DNA from: Silicimonas sp.
GTDB lineage: Bacteria; Pseudomonadota; Alphaproteobacteria; Rhodobacterales; Rhodobacteraceae
DNA: 64,000 bases
Assembly (NCBI GenBank): GCA_022824525.1
Contig: JAJDZT010000097.1
Location: 1 to 64,000, forward strand
Direction: 5' to 3'
Below the pieces are notes generated by a model. It worked only from the letters and a program-made list of their open reading frames with translations, ran no database searches and had not been told where the DNA came from. A program made the position numbers and the translations under genes. Position 1 is the stretch's first letter; each line of letters opens with the position of its first letter. Of this stretch, positions 9,858-17,708 are shown piece after piece.

Positions 9858-10018
9858 GAGAGCCCCTGATTGAAGAAATGAAACTTCTTCCGACAGCTTA
9901 CAGGCAAGTTCCGATTCTGTCTGTCGAGAAGAACTGCGCAGCCTGCTTCGGCGGATTCAGGCAAGCGCCATGTGCCGCGAAAAGAGGCAGGACGATCGTG
10001 GGTCGCTGTGGCCGCAAG

Positions 10019-10060
10019 CCGGGTCTCGCCAAGGCATCGGTTGCCCGGACCGAGACCCGG
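10019..10060 (-). terminator. Hairpin downstream of phnM
   Basis: CCGGGTCTCG pairs perfectly over 10 bp with CGAGACCCGG, with a 22-nt loop that can itself fold (GGC/GCC). It lies just downstream of the phnM stop on the minus strand within the 213-nt gap to cpdB. No U-run is present, so it is a candidate terminator or 3'-end stabiliser only. Confidence 0.4.
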
Positions 10061-10070
10061 ACACACCGCG

Positions 10071-11264
10071 TCAGCCGATACGCTGCCCACCGCGCCAGAC
10101 GGCCCTGATGACTGGGGTTTCGCCCAACATGGAAACACGAAGAAGATCTGCAAGACACCCTTCCGCGAGGCGCCCGCGATCTTGCAAACCCGTTGCATCA
10201 GCAGGGTTCGCCGTGACGGTGCGCACCGCACGCGGCAAGTCATCCCAGAGCTTCGACAAGCAAAAGACCGACGACAACAACAGCGACGGCACATAGTCGG
10301 AGGATACCACGTCCAGCAATCCGGCCTCCGCCAGCGCGCGGGCAGAAACGTTGCCGGAATGCGAGCCACCCCGAATGAGGTTGGGTGCCCCCATGATGAT
10401 CTGAATACCCTCGTCCCGACAGGCCTCCGCGGCTTCCAGTGTCGTCGGGAACTCGGCCAACCGAATGCCCAGCCCTGCAGATTTCGTCACATGGGCGATG
10501 TCGGTGTCATCGTGACTGGCAAGCGTCGCCCCAAGCCGCGCGGCCTCTGACACGGTGCCGGCTTCGTGTTGGTCACGCACGCGCTCCCCAAGCTCGGTCC
10601 GGTGGATCACCAATGCGTCGAACTCCGCATCCGAATAATTGTACTTGCCGGTGTAGTACGTCTTGAGTTGCTCAAGGTCGCGAAACTGCCGCTGTCCGGG
10701 GGTGTGATCCATCAAACTCACCAACCGCACACGATCCTCGGGCCCAAACTCCGCCAGTTCCTCCAACAGAGTCTCTGAACACACTTCGGCCCGGAGATGG
10801 ATCAGATGGCGCACCCTAAGCGCATTCGCAGCTCTCAAAGTCAGAAGCTCGGTCGCAACTTCGCGGGCGTATTTCTCATAGGACTCATCGGTCCGGACAA
10901 TGGAGCCCGTGCGCAACGCATCGAAAACAGTGGTGATCCCGGCCGAAGCCAGTTCTCCATCATGCGCAAGGATCGCCGGAACATGCGGCATCTTCACCTT
11001 GGGACGCGGTTCAAGATGCCGCTCCAGATTGTCCGTATGAAGCTCAACAAGACCCGGTACGATCAGGTCGCCATCGCAGTCAATCGCGCCGACCGGAACG
11101 ACATCGCCTTCCGTCACGGCTGCTATCCGATCCCCCACGACATGAAGCGCACCGGTGATGACACAGTCCTGCAACACGACTGTCGCATTGGCGAGGCAAA
11201 GTTCACTTGTCACAGGACTGTCATTCTGATCTGGCAAGGACGGGGCCTTAAGGTGCGAATTCAT
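10071..11264 (-). CDS. phnM: Alpha-D-ribose 1-methylphosphonate 5-triphosphate diphosphatase
   Basis: This amidohydrolase-superfamily enzyme removes pyrophosphate from the ribose-phosphonate triphosphate made by the PhnGHIL complex, giving the substrate of the C-P lyase PhnJ. Visible family signatures are the metal-site region LVELHTDNLERHLEPRP, LMDHTPGQRQF, ATLASHDDTD and MGAPNLIRGGSHSGNVSA. Length is 397 residues from ATG 11264. That N-terminus (MNSHLKAP...) is some 17 residues longer than usual; a GTG at 11213 (VTSELCLANATVV) is an alternative start. If ATG 11264 is used, its first base pairs lie inside the start codon of the divergent DUF1045 gene. Confidence 0.9.
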   Translation of the reverse strand: MNSHLKAPSLPDQNDSPVTSELCLANATVVLQDCVITGALHVVGDRIAAVTEGDVVPVGAIDCDGDLIVPGLVELHTDNLERHLEPRPKVKMPHVPAILAHDGELASAGITTVFDALRTGSIVRTDESYEKYAREVATELLTLRAANALRVRHLIHLRAEVCSETLLEELAEFGPEDRVRLVSLMDHTPGQRQFRDLEQLKTYYTGKYNYSDAEFDALVIHRTELGERVRDQHEAGTVSEAARLGATLASHDDTDIAHVTKSAGLGIRLAEFPTTLEAAEACRDEGIQIIMGAPNLIRGGSHSGNVSARALAEAGLLDVVSSDYVPSLLLSSVFCLSKLWDDLPRAVRTVTANPADATGLQDRGRLAEGCLADLLRVSMLGETPVIRAVWRGGQRIG

Positions 11265-11937
11265 GTCAGACTTTCAACGGTTTGCAATCTATTATCTGCC
11301 GGACGAGCCGGCTCTGGCCACCTTTGGCGCGTCCTGGCTCGGATGGAACGTGGAAACCGGAACGCCGTGCCCGCAACCCGACATAAACGGGATCGACAGG
11401 TTCACATCGACACCCCGAAAATACGGGTTCCACGGCACACTCAAACCGCCCTTCCGGTTGGCAGATGGCAGCAGCCCGGCCGTGCTCGGCGACAACCTGA
11501 TGAACTTCGCACGCTCTCAACCGCCTGTGCAGCTGGACGGCCTGTGCCTGTCGCGGATCGGCAAGTTTCTCGCTCTTGTCCCCGACGGCAATGCGAGCGA
11601 ACTGTCGCAACTCGCCTTTTCCTGCGTGCGTGCTTTCGACGGTCATCGACGCGCGGCGGAGCCGTCGGAACTGGCGCGCCGCCGCGCCGCGGGACTGACC
11701 CCGCGACAGGAAGAACTCTTGCTGGAATGGGGATACCCCTATGTCGCCGATGAATTCCGGTTCCACCTGACGCTCACCGGCAAACTTGACCCCGAAGACC
11801 AGACCGCCGCGCATGCGGCACTGGATGACCTGCTCCCGGACCTTCCGCGTCCGTACACGATCACAAGCATCGCGTTGGTGGGGGAGCGATCTGACGGCCG
11901 GTTCCAACTGATCCATCGCTACACTCTCACCGGTTGA
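11263..11937 (+). CDS. DUF1045 phosphonate-metabolism protein (2H phosphoesterase-like)
   Basis: The 224-residue protein matches the DUF1045 family that recurs in C-P lyase loci: opening FQRFAIYYLPDEPALATFGASWLGW, and the two HxT/S-like motifs of 2H phosphoesterases, YGFHGTLKPPF (about residues 48-58) and FRFHLTLTG (about 164-172). Family members have been proposed to act on cyclic phosphates, which would be relevant because no phnP sits in this locus; that function is inference. It is encoded opposite to the surrounding phn genes, starts at a codon shared with phnM (CATG) and overlaps the end of phnN by 19 bp. A weak AAGG ribosome-binding site precedes it. Confidence 0.85.
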   Translation: MSDFQRFAIYYLPDEPALATFGASWLGWNVETGTPCPQPDINGIDRFTSTPRKYGFHGTLKPPFRLADGSSPAVLGDNLMNFARSQPPVQLDGLCLSRIGKFLALVPDGNASELSQLAFSCVRAFDGHRRAAEPSELARRRAAGLTPRQEELLLEWGYPYVADEFRFHLTLTGKLDPEDQTAAHAALDDLLPDLPRPYTITSIALVGERSDGRFQLIHRYTLTG

Positions 11938-12461
11938 AGACAGGCCAGCGCAGCGCTCACTGCGTCTTCGAGCAAGCCGTCATTGTGAATGGTGTGCACC
12001 ACCAGCCGCTCGGGGAACGGGTTCACCACACGGGCAAGACGCCGCGCAATGTCTTCACGCGTCTCGCGTCCGCGCCCATCAAGACGCGCTGCCAGCGTTT
12101 CGGGAGACGCCGTGACATTCAGCACCTCGAATTGCGGAAATACGTCCGACACCAGATGAAGTACGTTTCTGGAGAGGTTCACCAGGCGCTGCTCACCCTT
12201 CGCAACGGAAAGTCTCACTTCGTCCGGAATGCCGTAATGCAGGCCATGCGCCTCCCAGTGCACACAAAACGCGCCCGCATCCCGCAGACGCTCGAAATCG
12301 TTCACACTCACGGCATCGAAATCCTCGCCGCCCAGCGAAGCGTCCCGCGTGATGACCCGCCGGACCAAACCAAACTCGGTGCAGGTCGACGTCAGCCCCA
12401 GCATCAGGCTGTCTTTACCGACGCCCGATGGGCCAACCACACCGATCAGGCGCCCGGTCAT
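11919..12461 (-). CDS. phnN: Ribose 1,5-bisphosphokinase
   Basis: The 180-residue P-loop kinase (MTGRLIGVVGPSGVGKDSLM, Walker A GPSGVGKDS at about residues 10-18) is the PhnN/guanylate-kinase-like enzyme that converts ribose 1,5-bisphosphate to PRPP at the end of the C-P lyase route. Further family features are VITRDASLGGEDFDAVS and FCVHWEAHGLHYGI. ATG 12461 overlaps the phnL stop (ATGA), which fixes the start; the longer reading upstream is spurious. The 3' end overlaps the convergent DUF1045 gene by 19 bp. Confidence 0.92.
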   Translation of the reverse strand: MTGRLIGVVGPSGVGKDSLMLGLTSTCTEFGLVRRVITRDASLGGEDFDAVSVNDFERLRDAGAFCVHWEAHGLHYGIPDEVRLSVAKGEQRLVNLSRNVLHLVSDVFPQFEVLNVTASPETLAARLDGRGRETREDIARRLARVVNPFPERLVVHTIHNDGLLEDAVSAALACLQPVRV

Positions 12462-13141
12462 GCAGCACGCCTCCGCGCAAACGCCGAAACGTCGATCTGA
12501 CGATCGCACACCCGGTCACGGGCCTCTTCGTCATGGAAGATCCCGACGATCGCAGCGCCGCGCGCCTTCGCCTCTTCGATCAGGCTCAAAACCACCTCGC
12601 GGTTCGCGCCATCCAAACTTGCCGTCGGCTCGTCCAGCAGCAAGGCCGGATACGCATGTATGAACCCTCGCGCCACATTGACCCGTTGCTGTTCGCCGCC
12701 GGAAAACGTGGTCGGAGACAATCCCCAAAGACGTTCCGGCAAATTGACCCGGTCCAACATCGCCTTTGCCCGGTCGCGCGCCTCGGTCACGTCGACACCC
12801 AAGGTCAACAAGGGCTCGGCCACGACGTCCAGCGTCGGCACCCGGGGCACCACGCGCAGGAACTGACTGACATATCCCAGCGTAACCCGGCGCAGGCTCA
12901 GTATCTCGCGCGGCGCCGCCTGCGTCACGTCCAACCCGCCGACCGTGATCGTCCCGGACGCCGCAAGGTAGTTGCCATAGATCATCCGCATGAGCGTCGA
13001 CTTGCCCGCGCCGGAAACCCCGACCAGTGCCACGCATTCGGCCGCGGCAACGCTGAGATCGGCTCCCTCCATCACGGCGATCTCCGCCGCTCCCTGGTTA
13101 TGGAGGGTGAAAGTCTTCGAAAGGTTGGTCACCTGTATCAT
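12458..13141 (-). CDS. phnL: PhnL, ABC-type ATPase of the C-P lyase system
   Basis: This 227-residue ATPase starts MIQVTNLSKTFTLHNQG, the hallmark N-terminus of PhnL, with Walker A GVSGAGKST, signature TFSGGEQQRVNVARGF and Walker B ALLLDEPTASLD. Known PhnL works with PhnG, PhnH and PhnI in attaching ribose triphosphate to phosphonates. The ATG at 13141 is preferred from family similarity and an AGGACGG upstream; an in-frame ATG at 13165, just after the phnK stop, is an alternative. Confidence 0.92.
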   Translation of the reverse strand: MIQVTNLSKTFTLHNQGAAEIAVMEGADLSVAAAECVALVGVSGAGKSTLMRMIYGNYLAASGTITVGGLDVTQAAPREILSLRRVTLGYVSQFLRVVPRVPTLDVVAEPLLTLGVDVTEARDRAKAMLDRVNLPERLWGLSPTTFSGGEQQRVNVARGFIHAYPALLLDEPTASLDGANREVVLSLIEEAKARGAAIVGIFHDEEARDRVCDRQIDVSAFARRRAA

Positions 13142-13166
13142 GGGTCCGTCCTGCACGAAATTCATG

Positions 13167-13937
13167 TCAAACCTGTAACACCGAACTGACCAGCAACTGA
13201 GTATAGCCATGTTGCGGATCATCGAGCACCTGATCGGTCAATCCTGTCTCGACCACTTGCCCGTCCTTCATCACCATCAGGCGATCGGCCAGGAGGCGGA
13301 CAACGGCAAGGTCATGGGTCACGACGATCGCCGACAGTCCCATGTCTCTCACCAGTCCGCGCAGAAGGTCCAGAAGCCGCGCCTGCACGCTCACATCCAG
13401 GCCACCCGTCGGCTCGTCCATGAAAACAAGGCGCGGCCCCGTCACCAGGTTTCGCGCGATTTGCAGACGCTGCTGCATGCCACCCGAGAAGGTCGTGGGC
13501 CGATCATCGACACGCTCTTCGCTGATCTCGACCCGTCCGAGCCAGTCAATCGCCTGATGCCGTATGGTGCCATAGTTCCGGGCGCCCACGGCCATTAGCC
13601 GCTCGCCAACGTTGCCGCCCGCGCTTACGCCCATGCGAAGACCGTCGCGCGCATGCTGATGCACAAAAGCCCAATCGGTCCGGGACAGCATGCGCCGCTC
13701 CGGCTCGCCCATCTTCAACGTATCCTTCGGACCGTCGACGCGGGTATCGAACCAGACCTCGCCAGCGTCAGGTGCAAGATGGCCTGCCAGACAGTTCAGC
13801 AATGTCGATTTCCCCGACCCGCTTTCACCGACAATACCCATGACCTCTCCCGGCCAGAGGTCAAAGCTCACATCCGCACAGCCGATATGCCGCCCATATC
13901 GCTTGGCGATCCCTTTCACATCCAGAAGTGGCGTCAT
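13167..13937 (-). CDS. phnK: PhnK, ABC-type ATPase of the C-P lyase complex
   Basis: The 256-residue ATPase has Walker A GESGSGKST (about residues 38-46), signature TFSGGMQQRLQIARNL and Walker B LVFMDEPTGGLDVSVQ, and resembles oligopeptide-transporter ATPases as PhnK does. In E. coli, PhnK binds the PhnGHIJ core. ATG 13937 is preceded by AGGAAGAAAGG. A copy of the dispersed AAATATCCCGGGG repeat lies immediately upstream, between phnJ and phnK. Confidence 0.92.
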   Translation of the reverse strand: MTPLLDVKGIAKRYGRHIGCADVSFDLWPGEVMGIVGESGSGKSTLLNCLAGHLAPDAGEVWFDTRVDGPKDTLKMGEPERRMLSRTDWAFVHQHARDGLRMGVSAGGNVGERLMAVGARNYGTIRHQAIDWLGRVEISEERVDDRPTTFSGGMQQRLQIARNLVTGPRLVFMDEPTGGLDVSVQARLLDLLRGLVRDMGLSAIVVTHDLAVVRLLADRLMVMKDGQVVETGLTDQVLDDPQHGYTQLLVSSVLQV

Positions 13938-13960
13938 GTCCCAGCCCTTTCTTCCTGGTA

Positions 13961-13998
13961 AAAATATCCCGGGGAGCGCGAGGGACAGCGCCCCTCGC
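13961..13998. repeat. Dispersed AAATATCCCGGGG-hairpin repeat, copy 1
   Basis: AAAATATCCCGGGG at 13961-13974 is followed by a hairpin (GCGAGGG pairing with CCCTCGC, 13978-13998). The flank CTTCCTGGT resembles copy 3. It lies in the 121-nt phnJ-phnK gap. Related copies are at 48207, 51640 and 62228. Confidence 0.7.
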
Positions 13999-14058
13999 AC
14001 CGTTGATCACGGCCCGGAAGGAAAACGAAGGAAGGGTGCCGGGCACCGCGGCAGGCGC

Positions 14059-14925
14059 TCATGCCGCGGCCTCCGGAAACTGCGGCCCGCAATGGCCGGC
14101 AGCGCGACGGCATTCGCAGTAATCCGTGTCCGAACAGACAAACATCCGCCCCCCCTCGTCATCGGTGATCACCTCGTCCAGGTAACTGTCCTCCGCCCCG
14201 CAAAGCCCGCAGGCATGAGGCGCTTTCGACGGATCGAACGGATGATCCTCAAAATCGAGGCTGACCACTTCCGTGTAAGGCGGCACCGCATAGATGCGCT
14301 GCTCTCGCCCTGCTCCGAACAACTGGATGGCGGGCATCTCCATCTTGGGATTATCGAACTTCGGAATGGGTGACGGGTCCATCACGTAGCGCCCTTCTAC
14401 CCTCACCGGATACGCATAGGACGTCGCGATATGTCCGTGACGACTGATGTCTTCGTAGAGTTTCACATGCATCAGCCCGTATTCCTCGAGGCTGTGCATT
14501 TTCCGCGTCTCCGTTTCGCGCGGCTCGAGAAAACGCAGGGGTTCGGGAATAGGCACCTGGTAAACAAGGATCTGATCTTCGGTGAGATCCTCCTCCGGGA
14601 TCCGGTGCCGAGTCTGGATCAGGCTCGCCGCGCGCGTTGAGGTTGTCGTCGCAACCCCCGCTGTCCGCTCGAAAAATTTGCGGATGGAAACGGCATTGGT
14701 TGTATCATCCGCCCCCTGATCAATGACTTTGAGCGTGTCCTCCGGCGTCAGCGTCGCGGCCGAGACCTGCACGCCGCCCGTGCCCCAACCATACGGCATC
14801 GGCATCTCGCGTGAAGCAAACGGCACCTGGTACCCGGGGATCGCAAGCCCCTTCAGGATGGCCCGACGGATCATCCGCTTCGTCTGCTCATCAAGATAGG
14901 CAAAGTTGTAGGCCTGGTCGGTCAT
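14059..14925 (-). CDS. phnJ: Carbon-phosphorus lyase, radical SAM PhnJ
   Basis: The 288-residue enzyme cleaves the C-P bond of ribose 1-phosphonate 5-phosphate. The C-terminal cluster-binding cysteines occur in exactly the PhnJ spacing C-x2-C-x21-C-x5-C (C239, C242, C264, C270; CGLCG...FVCSDTDYC). The region with the glycyl-radical glycine, PGYQVPFASREMPMPYGWGTGG, is intact with Gly31 equivalent to Gly32 of E. coli. ATGA overlap with the upstream HAD gene fixes the start. All key residues are present, so the gene looks functional. Confidence 0.97.
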   Translation of the reverse strand: MTDQAYNFAYLDEQTKRMIRRAILKGLAIPGYQVPFASREMPMPYGWGTGGVQVSAATLTPEDTLKVIDQGADDTTNAVSIRKFFERTAGVATTTSTRAASLIQTRHRIPEEDLTEDQILVYQVPIPEPLRFLEPRETETRKMHSLEEYGLMHVKLYEDISRHGHIATSYAYPVRVEGRYVMDPSPIPKFDNPKMEMPAIQLFGAGREQRIYAVPPYTEVVSLDFEDHPFDPSKAPHACGLCGAEDSYLDEVITDDEGGRMFVCSDTDYCECRRAAGHCGPQFPEAAA

Positions 14926-15515
14926 AGCAACGCCCTCGCTTTCAGTTCTGCTTCGAGGGCCGCGGCGTTGGTGAAATGGAGACCGTCCATCCCCACGGCC
15001 TTCGCCCCCTCCACATTGTGAAGACCATCGTCGATGAATACGCAGTCCGACGGAGCCGCGCCCGCCCGCTCACAAAGGATTTCGTAAATACGCGCGTCGG
15101 GCTTCGTGATCCCTTCGCGCCCCGATACCACGAGGGTGCCGAACACCTCATCAAGCCGCGGATGCACGCGCACACCTTCGGGCCAGGTCTCGGCTGACCA
15201 ATTGGTAATCGCGTGAACCGGCACACCGCGCGCACGCAAACGGTCCAGGATGGCCCAGGTTCCCGGCACTTCATTCGGAACGGTTCGGGAATATCGGGCG
15301 ACATACTCGCGAAAAAGCCTCCGATCCCGCTCGTCCGAGATTTCCTCGGCCAGATGATCGAACCTCACGCCCCCATCGGCGCGCGCATTCTTCTCCATGA
15401 ATCCCGTTCGCTCGATGAAGGCCCGCGCACCTGCGTCCCCAAGTTCCTCGACCCACGCCAAATGCGGCTCCCACTCCACCAGAACCGCACCGATATCGAA
15501 AACAACATGTTTCAT
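14922..15515 (-). CDS. HAD-family hydrolase inside the phn operon
   Basis: The 197-residue protein has an HAD fold: motif I as FDIGAVLVEWEP with the nucleophile Asp but glycine at the usual acid/base Asp position, motif II ITNWS, the Lys of KPDARIYEIL and motif IV VFIDDGLHNVEGA. This subclass IA variant resembles haloacid-dehalogenase/epoxide-hydrolase N-domain relatives rather than phosphonatase PhnX. It overlaps phnJ by ATGA, so it is co-translated with the C-P lyase genes. A dephosphorylation step on a phosphonate-pathway or sugar-phosphate intermediate is plausible; the substrate is not evident. Replacement of the second Asp argues for caution about phosphatase activity. Confidence 0.8.
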   Translation of the reverse strand: MKHVVFDIGAVLVEWEPHLAWVEELGDAGARAFIERTGFMEKNARADGGVRFDHLAEEISDERDRRLFREYVARYSRTVPNEVPGTWAILDRLRARGVPVHAITNWSAETWPEGVRVHPRLDEVFGTLVVSGREGITKPDARIYEILCERAGAAPSDCVFIDDGLHNVEGAKAVGMDGLHFTNAAALEAELKARALL

Positions 15516-15694
15516 GGCATCGTCGCACGTCGTCGCAATTCCGTTACAATCCGCGTGCTAAGTCGCAAGCAGAGATGAGACAGTATCGAATTTACAGGTT
15601 GATATGATGCGGTGGGGTTGGACAGCTCTGACCCCGAACACACGAAACGCATCCGTCTGGTCTCTGAATTCTCAACAAAAACTGGAGGTTTTAT

Positions 15695-15988
15695 ATGACG
15701 AGCACGCGCTCGGACTACAGCTTTACCATGGGCAATCTTCTGCCCTTCACCCTTTTCATGGGGTTTGCCTATCTGGCAACGGACTCGGCGATCGAGTTCG
15801 CCTTCATCGCCGCGTTTCTCGCCTTTGGAGCGTACCGCAACCACCGGCGACGCAGCACGCTGCGACAACGGGACGACGGAACCTACGTCTGGATCGAATG
15901 GCACGGAGGGGAGCGATGTTCCGATACCGATCCATCTGAGCCGGGCGGCGATTGGGACAGCGAAGGAGACGGTGACGGAGGCGATTGA
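15695..15988 (+). CDS. Small two-helix membrane protein, opposite strand within the phn locus
   Basis: I do not recognise this 97-residue protein. It has a good ribosome-binding site (GGAGG, 9 nt before ATG), two adjacent hydrophobic segments (about residues 14-29 and 33-47), a basic stretch (YRNHRRRSTLRQR) and an acidic, Gly-rich tail (ending DGDGGD). The basic patch predicts a cytoplasmic C-terminus if the positive-inside rule holds. It is transcribed against phnI and the HAD-phnJ group, separating them, and has two terminators right after it. A link to phosphonate metabolism is possible only by position. Confidence 0.65.
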   Translation: MTSTRSDYSFTMGNLLPFTLFMGFAYLATDSAIEFAFIAAFLAFGAYRNHRRRSTLRQRDDGTYVWIEWHGGERCSDTDPSEPGGDWDSEGDGDGGD

Positions 15989-16004
15989 TCGGCCTCTTTT
16001 TTTT
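15978..16004 (+). terminator. Terminator overlapping the stop codon of the small membrane-protein gene
   Basis: GAGGC pairs with GCCTC around a 9-nt loop containing the TGA stop, followed directly by eight T residues. Confidence 0.7.
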
Positions 16005-16026
16005 GCACTACCGACCAGACACCGAG

Positions 16027-16046
16027 GGCCCAAGGGGCCTTTTTTT
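16027..16046 (+). terminator. Second terminator after the small membrane-protein gene
   Basis: GGCCC-AAG-GGGCC is followed by seven T residues. It sits 23 nt beyond the first terminator and just before the convergent phnI stop, insulating phnI from plus-strand transcription. Confidence 0.75.
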
Positions 16047-16056
16047 GTGGCCAATG

Positions 16057-17145
16057 TCATTCCGCTGCCTCCGGCATTTCAGCCGCACCGGCCTCGCGTC
16101 GCAGTTTCCGCACCAGTTCCAGTTCTGATTGGAAATCAACGTAGTGGGGCAACTTGATATGCTCCAAAAACCCGGTCGCCTGAATATTGTCGCCATGGTA
16201 GAGAACGAATTCCGCATCCTGCGCGGGCGCGCCCACGTCATCTTCACCCAGTTCTTCCCAGCGCAACGCCCGATCTACAAGCGCCATGGAAATCGCCTTG
16301 CGTTCCGTTTGCCCGAAAACCAGACCGTATCCCCGCGTGAATTGGGGCGGCTCCGTTTTCGATCCTTTGAACTGGTTGACGGTCTCGCACTCCGTCACCG
16401 TGATTTCGCCGATCTCGATGGAGAAACCGAGTTCCGGGATCTCCATCTCGACCGCGACAGTCCCAATCCTCAGTTCACCCACAAATGCGTGGTTGCGCGC
16501 ATAGCCCCTCTGAGTGGAGTAAGCCATGCCAAGCGTGAACCCCTCATCCGAGCGGGTCAGGGCCTGAAGTCTGAGCGCCCGATCCGCAGGCAGCTCCAGC
16601 GGCTCCCTCGTCAGGTCGGGCGGCGTGATATCTTCCGTCGGCGCCTCTTCGATCAGGCCTTCGCGGTTCAGGAATCCGGTGACGTGGGGTACCGGCTCGC
16701 CCGAAGCCTCCCGAACCGGCGCCGACGGAACCTCACCCTCGGCAGCGAGTTTGAAATCCAGCAAGCGATGCGTGTAGTCGAATGTCGGACCCAATACCTG
16801 GCCGCCGGGCAAGTCCTTGAACGTGGCGGAGATGCGCCGGTCACAGCCCATCTCACCGGTATCGATCGGCTCCGACGCGCCAAACCGCGGCAAGGTGGTG
16901 CGATACGCCCGAACAAGGAAGATCGCTTCGATCAAATCCCCGCGCGCCTGCTTGATGGCCAGCGCCGCGAGGTCAGGATCGTAGAGAGACCCTTCTGCCA
17001 TCACCCGATTCACGGCGAGCCCGAGCTGCTCGCGGATCTGGGCAACACTCAGCTCCGCGATGTCGGTATCGCCACGCCGCTCTTCCGCAAGCCAGGCATG
17101 GGCGTTTTCAATCGCCCGCTCACCGCCTTTCACTGCCACGTACAT
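16057..17145 (-). CDS. phnI: PhnI, C-P lyase core complex subunit
   Basis: The 362-residue protein begins MYVAVKGGERAIENAHAWLAEERRGD and contains FLVRAYRTTLPRFG, DRRISATFKDLPGGQVLGPTFDYTHRLLDF and the C-terminal VDFQSELELVRKLR, all characteristic of PhnI. PhnI carries nucleosidase activity and, with PhnG, PhnH and PhnL, makes ribose 1-phosphonate 5-triphosphate from ATP. Start codon shares a base region with the phnH end (ATG at 17145). It is the last gene of phnG-phnH-phnI before the opposite-strand small gene. Confidence 0.95.
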   Translation of the reverse strand: MYVAVKGGERAIENAHAWLAEERRGDTDIAELSVAQIREQLGLAVNRVMAEGSLYDPDLAALAIKQARGDLIEAIFLVRAYRTTLPRFGASEPIDTGEMGCDRRISATFKDLPGGQVLGPTFDYTHRLLDFKLAAEGEVPSAPVREASGEPVPHVTGFLNREGLIEEAPTEDITPPDLTREPLELPADRALRLQALTRSDEGFTLGMAYSTQRGYARNHAFVGELRIGTVAVEMEIPELGFSIEIGEITVTECETVNQFKGSKTEPPQFTRGYGLVFGQTERKAISMALVDRALRWEELGEDDVGAPAQDAEFVLYHGDNIQATGFLEHIKLPHYVDFQSELELVRKLRREAGAAEMPEAAE

Positions 17146-17708
17146 CAGCCGATCCTCGTCGAGCGCGGCAAGGCCGCAACGCGGTCACCACATGTGAAAT
17201 AGAAATCCAACCCAAGTGGATAAAGCGCATTGTTCCGTTGAAACGCGTCCACCTCCGGAAGCGACAGCGCGGCAGTATCCCTGATCCCGGGGCCGCTCAG
17301 CTTCGCCCCTTCCGAGGCCAGGCTCTCAAGTTCTACAATCAAGGTCGTTGACCGGTCGGGATACTCGGGTGTCCCAACGGGATAGGCCGAAAGAGGCGCA
17401 AGAGCCTCCCACGATCCAAGCGCAAACATCGCATGGTTCGGCCCAACCAACGGCGCCCCGGTATGAAAGGCCAACCATTGACGCACATCCGGCGTATCCC
17501 ATTCGCCTGCGAGGTAAACCGGCGTATCGCCATCCGCCAGCGTCAGAAGCAATGTGCCCGCCGCAACGGACAAGGGCGCGGGCGGAACACCACCCGTCAA
17601 TGTTTCGATCCGGCCGGGCCGCGCCATGGCCGTCATCAGCGCACGAAACGCGAAGGAGGCGTCGCGGGGCGCATCGTCGAACCCGCCTTCGAGGGCCTGC
17701 GTCTCCAT
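17145..17708 (-). CDS. phnH: PhnH, C-P lyase core complex subunit
   Basis: This 187-residue protein (METQALEGGFDDAPRDASFAFRALMTAMARPGRI) has the conserved PhnH opening F-DA-R-FR-LM-A-A-PG. It also carries TLLLTLADGDTPVYL and SGPGI, and ends in ...FFTCGDRVAALPRSTRI-type residues. ATG 17708 overlaps the phnG stop (TGATG). It forms the PhnGHIJ core with its neighbours; it has a PLP-transferase-like fold without a cofactor. Confidence 0.93.
   Translation of the reverse strand: METQALEGGFDDAPRDASFAFRALMTAMARPGRIETLTGGVPPAPLSVAAGTLLLTLADGDTPVYLAGEWDTPDVRQWLAFHTGAPLVGPNHAMFALGSWEALAPLSAYPVGTPEYPDRSTTLIVELESLASEGAKLSGPGIRDTAALSLPEVDAFQRNNALYPLGLDFYFTCGDRVAALPRSTRIG

Noticed and set aside
9858-9930. 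Pho box upstream of cpdB (CTGTAAGCTGTCGG on the minus strand)
   Set aside because: The repeat spacing is 7 bp instead of 11 and the second half deviates from CTGTCAT.
15512-16060. 182-codon minus-strand frame between HAD and phnI
   Set aside because: It has no domain or ribosome-binding site and reads through terminators of the plus-strand small gene, which has a good ribosome-binding site and clear membrane helices.
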